A stretch of 64,000 nucleotides of DNA from Toxorhynchites rutilus septentrionalis (Eukaryota; Arthropoda; Insecta; Diptera; Culicidae), in NCBI RefSeq assembly GCF_029784135.1, contig NC_073744.1, positions 79,401,935 through 79,465,934 on the forward strand. The letters are read 5' to 3'. This document shows, piece after piece, positions 11,389 through 21,329 of this stretch. The position numbers were made by a program, and so were the translations under genes. The notes beneath the pieces were generated by a model. That model worked only from the letters and a program-made list of their open reading frames with translations. It ran no database searches and was not told the DNA's origin. How positions within the stretch are numbered: position 1 is the stretch's first letter; each line of letters opens with the position of its first letter.

Positions 11389-12542
11389 CAGGGATGGCCA
11401 AACGGTAGTCTGCGGTCTACCGGTCGCCCGCGTAGGTATTCCTAGGCGCCCGCCAGCTGGTCAAGGATAGTGCCACCTCTAAACGGAATGGATTATATAT
11501 ATTATCCTACCTTTTGCCTGTGAATATTTTATGAGGTGTTTATGCTAACCTTCATCAAACATAGCAGTTGTAAGAGTAGATTTTTCTTCATTAAAGTTTC
11601 TGTTCGAATATTTTCTTTCAGATTGTTAGTTATTTACTATCCAGTTGTTCGACCATAACTGTAATAAAGCAAAAAAATGTCACTAGGAACAATTTCAACA
11701 AAGTTTCTCCAGGAATATCATTTATTAAATGACCAATTGAAAACACTGGTAAAATCCGGTGTAAGGTTTCGAAAATCAATAAAAATTGAATTTTGGGAGA
11801 AAACTTCACCTTAGAAGGCTGCGAATGTTTTAATGCATGATTGTTATTTTAATTTTAAAACCATGATAAGTAATGTGAATTAATCGTGCAGATTAAATTT
11901 TTAAAATTAATAATCAGCCCCTATTATGTAATTCTAGGTGAACAGAACTTTTTGCTGTTATAGATACAGTCGGATGAAAGTTGTCGGCATAATTTTTCGA
12001 GATTTTTGAGCTGGTTTGCTTGTTGCATTTTTTATGTTTTGCTTTGGGAAACATTTCGGCATTTTTTTCAAAATATGAATCGATAACATTCTATCGATTT
12101 ACAAAATACGAGTACGAAAGTTTGTCCGGTGTGATGATTATAGGGATCGAATCGACCGTTCGATTGAATTTGCATAATAGTGTCCAATATTTCCGATAGA
12201 GGATCCTTATACCTCTAGGTAATTGAAGGATACAACAATCATCTAGACTTAATTTTTATGGAAAATAAATGCTTTGTATGTTCATAAATGACAATTTCCT
12301 CAAAATCAACGGTGTTGATTGATGAGACTTAACAGAAAATAAAGAATTACTTATCAATTATTTAGTAACCGATCATTATTTTTATTTTGTATAATAATTT
12401 ATCATTGGATATGTATCAGTATGCCCTGTGTTTTTTTATTTAACTAACACGTTAAGTCCCGCGTCGGTCTCTAGCGGTCAACTTTAAACTTTTGGTAGGA
12501 AAGTGCTAACTAACTGGGACTGACTGGGACTTTTCGGATGTA

Positions 12543-13117
12543 CAGTAAAATATGTTTTTGTGCGGTTTTTTTTTGTGCGAATTTTTTTTTGTGTCATTTT
12601 CTGTTCTTGTGCGGTTTTTTTTTGTGCGAATGCGGTGTATTAAAAGAAGCAAATTTGACGAAGTTATCGTCCATTTAGTTTTTTTTCGATGGTTTATTTG
12701 CATTTTTGAGTGCGAAAAAAGCATATTTACGTCTCAATTATCCATTTCTGAAATCATTCCCCTCCTCTCATCAAATGCTCTAAGTTTTTCTAAGTTTTTT
12801 CATGACATGATTTCTAACAGCAACACATTTCGACATGCAACTAAATGCACAAAACAGCCACGCGCAACCGAAAAGGCAAAGTGTCCCATCGCAAAACAGG
12901 GAAACAAAAGGAAGATGAACGGTGAATGGCGTGGATTTGAGTTATTTTCTTAGGGGAAACATTTTTTATGCGGTTCCTATCTACCGCACTAAAAAAATTT
13001 TTTTCAAAATGTGTACCGAACACGATTTTTTTAATTTGCTGGTGAAGTTTTGCATGGTTTTTTTATGCGACTTTTTTTGTGCGGTCCCTATCCCCCGCAC
13101 AAAAAAAGGTTTGCCTG
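12543..13117. mobile_element. TA-flanked MITE, 575 bp, rich in TTTTTTGTGCGG
   Basis: The left end TA|CAGTAAAATATGTTTTTGTG and the right end, complement of CAGGCAAACCTTTTTTTGTG, are related inverted termini bordered by TA. Inside, TTTTTGTGCGG or TTTGTGCGAA recurs about six times and its complement twice. The 133-codon open frame at 12552-12953 is a consequence of the T-rich repeat. TA borders suggest a Tc1/mariner-type non-autonomous element. Confidence 0.7.
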
Positions 13118-13510
13118 TATTACAAAATCTGACTACTTTCTAGTCGAATTTCTGACTATTTTCTATTCATGCAATAAGTATCTTTGGGAGCTGGGATCAA
13201 CACTGATATTGTGCAAACGCTCTTGATGCGGGTTGGATGGGAAGTGCAGCAATAAATATTCAGGGCTCAACATGTTAACCCTCCTATACACGAGCATACA
13301 GTCTCACAGACAGACCAAATTTTGTTTTGAGGAGGTTGTATTAAAAGATTATTGAAACTGATTTTTGACTTTTCTTCATGAAAATCACAATAATCGATAC
13401 GAGTTTGGGTTTGTTGAAAAGCCCCATGTCCCTAGTTGCTAATACTACCATGAGGTGTTGAAATTATTCAAATTTTTATGTTTTTTAACGATTTTCCTTA
13501 AAGAAGAATT

Positions 13511-14272
13511 ATGATCATGGTTTGACCACCTCTGATCATGGTTTGCCCAAAAAAATGATCATGGTTTGTCCGGTTTTAGAAATCTCCATTTTTGAATGAA
13601 AACATTCGAATTCACAATTAGATGTTGCATTTATCATTGCTTGAGTTTACTGTCATCATATTGATTCATTCATAATTTAGGCTTTCTTCAGAAAATTGCC
13701 TTTTCTTGGGAATTTTAGAAGTGTTCACCTCAACACAATCAACACAGAAAAACCATACTTCTGCTATGCGCGAAGCACACCATAAATAAACATAAACAAA
13801 CTGCAACGCGCCAAGCGGTTGCCATAGAAATCATGTGGACAAAACAACATTATTGAATTGGACAACTCATGATCAGAATTGAGTTCATCAAAATCCGTTA
13901 ATTAAATGGTTTAGCTATGTAAATCCGATACAAATGGTGAGCAAGCATGATGTTTACAATATTTATAAGTGTTGTAATCCAGAAAAGGTCTGAATACGTG
14001 CCAAATAATCATCTGGTGATCGATTAAAAGTTAGCTCGAATGAGGGGCGCATTGACACAAATAGAAGGTGTATTTTATAATCCTTTAAAACATGTGATTT
14101 CGTAAAAATATACTATCAAACTACTATAAATCATGTAAAAGGCAATTTCATTTATATGTTTCGAAACATTCGAAGGCCTTATTTGACACAGGAGCGCTGA
14201 ATTAGAGCATTCAAAAAAGTGGGCAAACCATGATCATATTTTCGACTGGACAAACCAAGATCATTTACCCTA
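13511..14272. repeat. Cluster of GATCATGGTTTG repeats, inverted at its ends
   Basis: At 13511-13585 TGATCATGGTTTG-type words occur three times. At 14221-14270 the complement (CAAACCATGATCAT, CAAACCAAGATCAT) occurs twice. At 14704-14775 another direct copy of the first block follows, including its lead-in CGATTTTCTTCAAAGAG-like phrase and its end TTGTCCGGTTTTAGAAA. I read 13511-14272 as a MITE-like unit with inverted ends and 14704-14775 as the end of a second copy. Confidence 0.55.
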
Positions 14273-14379
14273 CTTAATTCATTTTCTAATGACTGTTCGA
14301 TACTGTCAACGTTGGTAGGCCGCCGCCTAACATTTGAACAATTAGTCGCCCGTAATGTCCAAAAGTTTGGCCACCTCTG

Positions 14380-15439
14380 CTGCCACTTGGAAATATTATA
14401 CCACGGAATATTAGCATTACTTTAAACTTGAAAGTTTATTCGCCTTTAAACGCAAGCGCAAAGAGCACACACCGCAACATAAGAATGAACAATTTAATTC
14501 GCAATTTGAGTCCTTCCGATGATAACTTATTGGAACAATCAGTCTTGCTCCTACCAGCGAGCAGTCGACATCAAATCGCGGTACGATTTTGTTCACAAAT
14601 CCAAACTGAAACTCGACGGAATGATGACACAAATCGGTTTTGCTAATTATACCATAAGGCGTTCAAATTGCTCAATTTTTTTCGATTTTCTTCAAAGAGA
14701 AATTATGATCATGGTTTATCCACCTCTGATCATGGTTCAACCGAAAAATTATCATGGGTTGTCCGGTTTTAGAAAATCACTTCGAATTTATTGAAAATGT
14801 ATCAAGTCAAACTGATGCAAAGGTGGCTCAATTACAATCTGTCTGAAGTCATCTCTCATCCCAAATTACACAAGAAATAGGCAATTTTCAGGACTACCAT
14901 GAATTCGAAAAATAAAATCAAAAGGGTTAATTCCCAATTGACGTTTCGTTCTAAAATGGTTTTCGAGGTGATAAGTGAATTGAATAAAATGATTTCGTTG
15001 TCGAACATCAACAATCAACAATCGTATCTTGGATACAAACCTCTATAATTCGTTTTTTTTGTGTGAATAATGAAAAACAATTAACGCTTTGTGTTATTCT
15101 GAAGAAATCAGGCTTAAATAGAAGCGAATCATTCACAATCGCTATTATGTGTCGGACACAGCACTGCACGTGCTTGAGTCCTGCCATTCTACCGCAGTGG
15201 GTTGGCTGAAAGCTAGAAACTCCTTTCCAAGCAATAATTGATGGTTATGCGATAAACTGTATTCCGAGAATTAACCCCAGTGTGCCTGAAGGATTGAGTG
15301 AGAGCGTGACAAAGTCGAAACCGCATGCCATTTGTGTTGACCTCATATTATTTCTCGCACCATTCCAACTTTGCTATATCACCCTCCACCAATTGTATGT
15401 ATATGCACTTTATACTAAATGTATCGCCTTTCATTGCAG
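14380..15439 (+). other. Intron or 5' flank before exon 1
   Basis: Apart from the repeat at 14704-14775 there is no recognised element. The region ends in a plausible acceptor, with CTTTCATTGCAG immediately before 15440. An open frame running from 15325 into the exon crosses this acceptor, so the true upstream coding part, if any, lies in an earlier exon not identified. Confidence 0.5.
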
Positions 15440-15934
15440 ATGTACTACCTTCCGCACTAGACACATCTTCTGGCACCGCTACCAATTCAATCTATCCTAA
15501 TTTTTATCCATCCGATGTGATCGAGGATCCTCCTCCCACCAGCACCTATCCGTACTTCCTGTTTCCCTCGCGAAAATATCCCCCCTCAGCCTTCCAGCCG
15601 GCTGTTTACAGTGGGGCCGATTATATAAACGTTCCCGCCGGTAGCACTAATCACTCCCAGCACCGATCCTCGACGCATCTCTCCCCAATCGATAGCACTG
15701 CACCGCATCAACCACCAACACAGCACCACTTTAGTTACAATCAATATGAGCACAATTTTGACAGCACTGCAACTAGCAATAAGCACGGTAAGCACCAGCA
15801 CCCAGCGTCGGCACCACCTATCAGCACCAATGCGGGCGAGCATCAGCCGCAACGAAATGATGACACGATGGCCGGTGGCACTCCTTGGAGCAACCTCAAC
15901 GTGCCGCCGGACCTCAGGCAGCGGCTAGAAATCG
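15440..15934 (+). CDS. Candidate internal exon 1 of an unrecognised low-complexity protein
   Basis: A 495 nt open segment lies between an acceptor (CTTTCATTGCAG) and a strong donor (AATCG|GTGAGAT). The 165 residues begin ...VLPSALDTSSGTATNS and end PWSNLNVPPDLRQRLEI. They are rich in Ser, Thr, Pro, His, Asn and Gln, with EDPPPTSTYPYF near residue 30, a pattern usual for disordered parts of regulators. No folded domain is visible. The exon leaves one base at its 3' end, and the exon at 38055 starts with two, so the two join in frame. Higher GC and absence of repeats separate it from its surroundings. I do not recognise the gene; an ancient repetitive frame is possible but less likely. Confidence 0.62.
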
Positions 15935-16186
15935 GTGAGATACTAGGATTAATATACTATATGTATACAATTTGTCTCTTGGTACACAATTCATCGGAGA
16001 AGTGAGAGAAGATTGCGGTGGCCAACAACGGAAACCAAATGTCACCGATTTTCATTCCAAACGGTCGCTTTTTGGAATTCGGAAGCGTTTTTCCCAATGA
16101 TTCGAGAATACTATCATCGCACGGGGTTCTTCAATACAGATGCAGAAAATTAAATGCTTATGGAAACAAATAATGCTTACATTTTT

Positions 16187-16365
16187 GACGTGGGACTACG
16201 TCTAACCGGAGTATATGGGGGTGAAATGAAAACCTAAACACAGAACATGCAGGAAAAAAATGAAAGATTTCGAATGCTCATAACTCGAACATTTCTTAAT
16301 TGATCGTAAAGATGTTGATAATTGATAGGAAATATTTCTACGCGTCTATCACAGTGCTGTCATAC
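16187..16365 (+). repeat. Dispersed repeat R1, copy 2
   Basis: Starts near TTTTTGACGTGGGACTACGT and includes AAAACCTAAACACAGAACAT and TTCGAATGCTCATAACTCGA. It is the reverse complement of 2012-2280, and the copies differ by small indels. It runs directly into CATACAAATGAAACACAAA, a phrase of the tandem unit in 42500-43320, and then into the foldback repeat. Confidence 0.75.
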
Positions 16366-16784
16366 AAATGAAACACAAAGGGCCTGGCCGGGTAAGGGAG
16401 TAAAAAGTGCCCCCAAACCAAATCACCAGCTGTATGGCAAATATTGTAAAAAAATACTGAATGTGCATCTTACTATGGTGTATCAAGAAAAACTATAAAA
16501 AAAATTTATCAAAAATTGAGGTACTAAAAAATATTGAAATTTTGATTTTTTTTTTTGGATTTAGAGATTCAGTACTACTCTAATTCATATTTGAATGTGT
16601 TCCTACGGCTTTTCTAGATATGTGTGATTTTCAGATTTTTTTCAGTGTTGCGCTGTACAAAAAAATGTGTTTTTATATTTCCAAAGGGTCTGACTGGGTA
16701 AGGGATTAAAAAGTGCCCTCAAACCAAATCACCAGCTGTATGGAAAATATTGTATAGAGTACTAAATAAAACATTTTGGCAGTA

Positions 16785-18082
16785 AAGGGTGTGTCACATC
16801 AAATTGCATCACGGAAAAAACGCTGTAGAAATTCGCCCAGTAGACCGATCCTTTTGAAAATTTTAGACAGTAAAATAAAAACTATTAAACAACTTTTGGC
16901 ATTCTCTTTTTATTCATACTTCGAGCCCAAGCCCGTATGCTCGCACCTTCCTCTTTACCCCGTCCATAAGGTTCTGTACAACGTCAGGTTGTAGTTTTTT
17001 TTGAACAGAAATCCATTTTCTCTTGAAGTCCGCCTCCGATTTGACAACTTTTGGGTTCTTCCGGAGGGCCTGCTTCATAATCGCCCAATATTTCTCTATT
17101 GGGCGAAGCTCCGGCGCGTTGGGCGGGTTCATTTCCTTTGGCACGAAGATGACCCCGTTGGCTTCGTACCATTCCAACACGTCCTTTGAATAGTGGCACG
17201 AAGCGAGATCCGGCCAGAAGATGGTCGGGCCCTCGTGCTGCTTCAATAGAGGTAGTAAGCGCTTCTGTAGGCACTCCTTAAGGTAAACCTGCCCGTTTAC
17301 CGTGCCGGTCATCACGAAGGGGGCGCTCCGCTTTCCGCAAGAGCAGATCGCTTGCCACACCATGTACTTTTTGGCAAACTTGGATAGTTTCTGCTTGCGA
17401 ATCTCCTCCGGAACGCTGAATTTGTCCTCTGCGGAGAAGAACAACAGGCCCGGCAGCTGACGAAAGTCCGCTTTGACGTAGGTTTCGTCGTCCATTACCA
17501 GGCAATGCGGCTTCGTCAGCATTTCGGTGTACAGCTTCCGGGCTCGCGTCTTCCCCGCCATGTTTTGCCTTTCGTCGCGGTTAGGAGCCTTCTGAACCTT
17601 GTATATACGCAGGCCCTCCCGCTGCTTGGTCCGCTGGACGAATGAACTTGACAAATTCAGCTTATTGGCGACATCCCGGACCGAACTTCTCGGATCACTT
17701 CTAAACTGCTTAACTACGCGCCTGTGATCTTTTTCACTGACGGACCATCCATTTTTGCCGTTCTTCACCTTCCGGTCGATGGTTAGGTTCTCGAAGTATC
17801 GTTTTAGTACTCTGCTGACCGTGGATTGGACGATTCCCAGCATCTTACCGATGTTCCGATGTGACAACTCCGGATTCTCGAAATGAGTGCACAGGATCAA
17901 TTCACGACGCTCTTTTTCGTTCGACGACATTTTTCCAAATTTACGAAAAATTGACAGTGAAGCATGGCCAACGTGATCTATACACTCTTATCTGATTATA
18001 AGCGAAAGCTGAAGATATAATTCCTAAAAATAAAATTTCTACAGCGTTTTTTCCGTGATGCAATTTGATGTGACACACCCTT
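16785..18082 (-). mobile_element. ITmD37E transposon, copy 1 (complete)
   Basis: 1298 bp flanked by TA on both sides (16783-16784, 18083-18084). The terminal inverted repeats are 49 bp and identical (16785-16833, 18034-18082), beginning AAGGGTGTGTCACATCAAAT. The single transposase frame lies on the minus strand. Identical ends, an intact frame and a clean TA duplication indicate a recent insertion. Copy 2 lies 262 bp away in the opposite orientation. Confidence 0.96.
16914..17930 (-). CDS. DD37E transposase (Tc1/mariner, ITm group), intact
   Basis: 338 aa, the usual length for this superfamily, starting at an ATG (MSSNEKERREL) about 150 bp inside the element. The N-terminal half holds two helix-turn-helix segments: residues about 18-45 (LSHRNIGKMLGIVQSTVSRV) and about 80-105 (RSSVRDVANKLNLSSSFVQR). 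They should bind the terminal repeats. The catalytic triad is D148 (VMDDETYV), D241 (IFWPDLASCHYS) and E279 (PELRPIEKYW), with 37 residues between the last two, which defines ITmD37E. It cuts and rejoins DNA at TA sites in the nucleus. No stop or frameshift is seen, so it may be active. It probably uses its own short promoter between the terminal repeat and the ATG. Confidence 0.95.
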   Translation of the reverse strand: MSSNEKERRELILCTHFENPELSHRNIGKMLGIVQSTVSRVLKRYFENLTIDRKVKNGKNGWSVSEKDHRRVVKQFRSDPRSSVRDVANKLNLSSSFVQRTKQREGLRIYKVQKAPNRDERQNMAGKTRARKLYTEMLTKPHCLVMDDETYVKADFRQLPGLLFFSAEDKFSVPEEIRKQKLSKFAKKYMVWQAICSCGKRSAPFVMTGTVNGQVYLKECLQKRLLPLLKQHEGPTIFWPDLASCHYSKDVLEWYEANGVIFVPKEMNPPNAPELRPIEKYWAIMKQALRKNPKVVKSEADFKRKWISVQKKLQPDVVQNLMDGVKRKVRAYGLGLEV

Positions 18083-18344
18083 TATATTTGAGTCCTCACC
18101 ATAGGATCTATGGTGAAAAATGCACCTTCTCGTTTTTTCATTCTCAATAGCTTTGAGACAAAAATATGGAAAAAATACTGAAAGTACATCTTACTAAGGT
18201 GTATCGATAAATATCTTCAAACAATTTTTTCATCAAAAAATGTAATTATGAAAACTTTAAATATGCGGCACAAAAAAATAATATATTTTCTGGCATTTCG
18301 AAATTTAAAAAAAAATTATAACTTTGAGACCCGCTTCTGTTCTA

Positions 18345-19630
18345 AAGGGTGTGTCACATCAAATTGCATCACGGAAAAAACGCTGTAGAAATTTAATTTT
18401 TAGGAATTATATCTTCAGTTTTCGCTTATAATCAGATAAGAGTGTATAGATCACGTTGGCCATGCTTCACTGTCAATTTTTCGTAAATTTGGAAAAATGT
18501 CGTCGAACGAAAAAGAGCGTCGTGAATTAATCCTGCGCACTCATTTCGAGAATCCGGAGTTGTCACATCGGGACATCGGTAAGATGCTGGGAATCGTGCA
18601 ATCCACGGTCAGCAGAGTACTAAAACGATACTTCGAGAACCTAACCATCGACCGGAAGGTGAAGAACGGCAAAAATGGATGCTCCGTCAGTGAAAAAGAT
18701 CACAAGCGCGTAGTTAAGCAGTTTAGACGTGATCCGAGAAGTTCGGTCCGGGATGTCGCCAATAAGCTGAATTTTTCAAGTTCATTCGTCCAGCGGACCA
18801 AGCAGCCGGAAGGGCCTGCGTACATACAAGGTTCAGAAGGCTCCTAACCGCGATGAAAGGCAAAACATGGTGGGGAAGACGCGAGCCCGGAAGCTGTACA
18901 CCGAAATGCTGACGAAGCCGCATTGCCTGGTAATGGACGACGAAACCTACGTCAAAGCGGACTTTCGTCAGCTGCCGGGCCTGTTGTTCTTCTCCGCAGC
19001 GTTCCGGAGAAGATTCGCAAGCAGAAACTATCCAAGTTTGCCAAAAAGTACATGGTGTGGCAAGCGATCTGCTCTTGCGGAAAGCGGAGCGCCCCCTTCG
19101 TGATGACCGGCACGGTAAACGGGCAGGTTTACCTTAAGGAGTGCCTACAGAAGCGCTTACTACTACTATTGAAGCAGCACGAGGGCCCGACCATCTTCTG
19201 GTCGGATCTCGCTTCGTGCCACTATTCAAAGGACGTGTTGGAGTGGTACGAAGCCAACGGAATCACCTTCGTGCCGAAGGAAATGAACCCGACCAACGCG
19301 CCGGAGCTTCGCCCAATAGAGAAATATTGGGCGATTATGAAGCAGGCCCTCCGGAAGAACCCAAAAGTTGTCAAATCGGAGGCGGACTTCAAGAGAAAAT
19401 GGATTTCTGTTCAAAAAAAACTACAACCTGACGTTGTACAGAACCTTATGGACGGGGTAAAGAGGAAGGTGCGAGCATACGGGCTTGGGCTCGAAGTATG
19501 AATAAAAAGAAAATGCCAAAAGTTGTTTAATAGTTTTTATTTTACTGTCTAAAATTTTCAAAAGGATCGGTCTACTGGGCGAATTTCTACAGCGTTTTTT
19601 CCGTGATGCAATTTGATGTGACACACCCTT
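18345..19630 (+). mobile_element. ITmD37E transposon, copy 2 (complete ends, dead gene)
   Basis: 1286 bp flanked by TA (18343-18344, 19631-19632), with the same 49 bp ends as copy 1 but on the opposite strand. The 12 bp length difference from copy 1 is explained by one inserted base and one 13 bp deletion in the transposase. It sits at a different TA of the same host repeat, so it is a separate insertion and not a duplication of copy 1. Confidence 0.95.
18497..19501 (+). pseudogene. DD37E transposase pseudogene (two frameshifts)
   Basis: Nearly identical to the intact transposase at 16914-17930, but an extra base near 18810 (after FVQRTKQ) shifts the frame. It ends at a stop around 18845. 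A 13 bp deletion near 19001 (after LLFFSA) restores the original frame, which then runs to the normal end (KRKVRAYGLGLEV) at 19501. The stretch between, which contains the first catalytic aspartate, is out of frame, so no active enzyme can be made. The second Asp and the Glu remain in the downstream open part. With intact ends, copy 2 could still be moved by transposase supplied from copy 1. Confidence 0.93.
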
Positions 19631-21109
19631 TAATTTCTATTTAAATGCGTCTTTTTTTCTACATGTGGTGAATTTTTTTCCTGAATGTTTAATAGCATTG
19701 CGAGACACAAACATAATTTGCATTATCGTCTGCATTTTTATTTTTATTTTCTTTAAATTGATTATTTTATTATATTGGTGGTTTTCAATTGTAAGATTAA
19801 AAATTATAATAATTCGGATGCTTTTAAGTGTTTTTCTCATTAATCCGAATGATCATTCCACAAGGACTTGATTTTTTCTTACAGAGCGCTGTCGTACTGC
19901 TGACTCCTATGAATTTGGTAAACCATCTAAATCCGATGTAAAGATAATCTCATATATTTCAAGATATGAGAAAAAAATCTTTGTACAGGGCAATGCTCTA
20001 AATATACCGACAAAATTTAGACATATAACAAAACAAAATTTAAATAAATATCAGAGCAGTACTGGGTCTCTAAATTCAAAATAAACTAAAAATGCCGAAC
20101 GGCCAAAACGGATTTTTCGCGCAATCATCTTAAAACTTAAAAAAAAATTTACGCTACATGTTGAAAAAACAACAAATACGAATGCATTTAAATAAAAATT
20201 AGAGCAAAAGTGGGTCTCAAAGTAATATTTCTTTTAAAATTTCGAAATGCCTGAAAATATATTTTTTTTTTGTACCGCGAAAAACACTCTAAAAATTCTG
20301 GAAAAAATCACATGTACCTAAAATAGACGTGAGAAGAAATTTGAATACGTCTACGTCGAATAAAAAATAAATAAAATTTAATTTAAAATTAAAATTAAAA
20401 TTAGTTTATTTTTTTTTAATATTTGATTTTTTGATGAAGGAATTGTTTGAAAATATTGATCGATACACCTTAGTAAGATGTACTTTCAGTATTTTTAACC
20501 CATATTTTTGTCTCAAATTGATTGAGAATGGCGTGAAAAAAACGAGAAGGTGCATTTTTCACCATAGATCCTATGATGTACCATATAAAGACTCAAATAT
20601 ATGGTACTACTGTCAAAATGTTTTATTTAGTACCTTATACAATATTTTCCATACAGCTGGAGATTTGGTTTGAGGGCACTTTTTACTCCCTTACCCAGCC
20701 AGACCCTTTGGAAATATAGAAACATATTTTTTTGTACCGCGCAACACTGAAAAAAATCTGATAAAATCACACATATCTAGGAAAGTCGTAGGAACACATT
20801 TAAATATGAAATAGAGTAGTACTGAACCTCTAAATCCCAAAAAAAAAAAAATTTCAAAATTTCAATATTGTTTTAGTACTTTAATTTTTGATAAAAAATT
20901 TATTTGATAATTTTTATTGATACCCTGTAGTAAGATGCACATTCAGTATTTTCTTCAAATTTTTATCTCGAAGCTTTGGAGGATGGCGTGAAATAAACGA
21001 AAAAGTATGTTTTTCACTATAGATCCTACGTCAAACCACATAGGAGTTCAAATAAACCACCAAAATTTCTTATTTGATATCTTATGCAATATTTGCCATA
21101 CAATGTTCG

Positions 21110-21155
21110 CTTAGTAAGAAAACGTGAATGTTTGAAGGTATTGATAATAAAAAAT
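21110..21155 (+). repeat. Fragment shared with the end of the 42340-43680 element
   Basis: TAGTAAGAAAACGTGAATGT followed by TTGAAGGTATTGATAA is found here and at about 43600-43635, almost identical over some 36 bp. In the second locus it lies just inside the CTAG end. With the CATACAAATGAAACACAAA phrase at 16366, this suggests that the foldback repeat inserted into an older copy of that element. Confidence 0.7.
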
Positions 21156-21329
21156 CCACGGTATGGGTAGGGAAGCATAGGAATGCACAGAACAAATGTA
21201 TGGGAGAATGTTCAGCCATTCAAAAAAAAAATAAAAATAAAAAAAAGGACTAGAGAATTGTATTGTATAGCAAAAAAAAACAATTCTCAAAGCAATTCCA
21301 TTTTTATTGGTATTATTTATTTACTTACA

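Larger units (their letters stand above)
11389..14379. mobile_element. Possible composite hAT-type element, about 3 kb
   Basis: The left end CAGGGATGGCCAAAC (11389) is mirrored by GTTTGGCCACCTCTG ending at 14379, that is CAGAGGTGGCCAAAC on the other strand (13 of 15 match). CAGGG/CAGAG starts are typical of hAT elements. The flanking octamers (CTACATAC and CTGCCACT) do not match well, so the pairing of these two ends is uncertain. A copy of an internal repeat also lies just outside (14704). No transposase is readable. The interior holds a MITE (12543-13117) and a set of GATCATGGTTTG repeats. Confidence 0.4.
16380..21101. repeat. Large foldback (inverted) repeat carrying two transposons
   Basis: The left arm (16380-16784, 18083-18344, then from 19631) and the right arm (about 20100-21101) are reverse complements over most of their length. 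Shared landmarks are GGGTAAGGGAGTAAAAAGTG, TCACCAGCTGTATGGAAAAT, CATAGGATCTATGGTGAAAA, TGCACCTTCTCG and CAGTACTACTCTA. Each arm contains more than one diverged copy of a basic unit, as AGTGCCC...AAACCAAATC occurs at 16406 and 16720 on the left. It has no coding capacity of its own and its class is unknown. The right arm retains uninterrupted sequence at both places where ITmD37E copies interrupt the left arm. Confidence 0.85.

Noticed and set aside
12552..12953. 133-codon frame, Phe/Cys-rich, possible membrane protein
   Set aside because: It is produced by the repeated TTTTTTGTGCGG words of a MITE.
18083..18344. The two ITmD37E copies as a single inverted duplication event
   Set aside because: Each has its own TA duplication, and the foldback right arm shows two separate empty sites.
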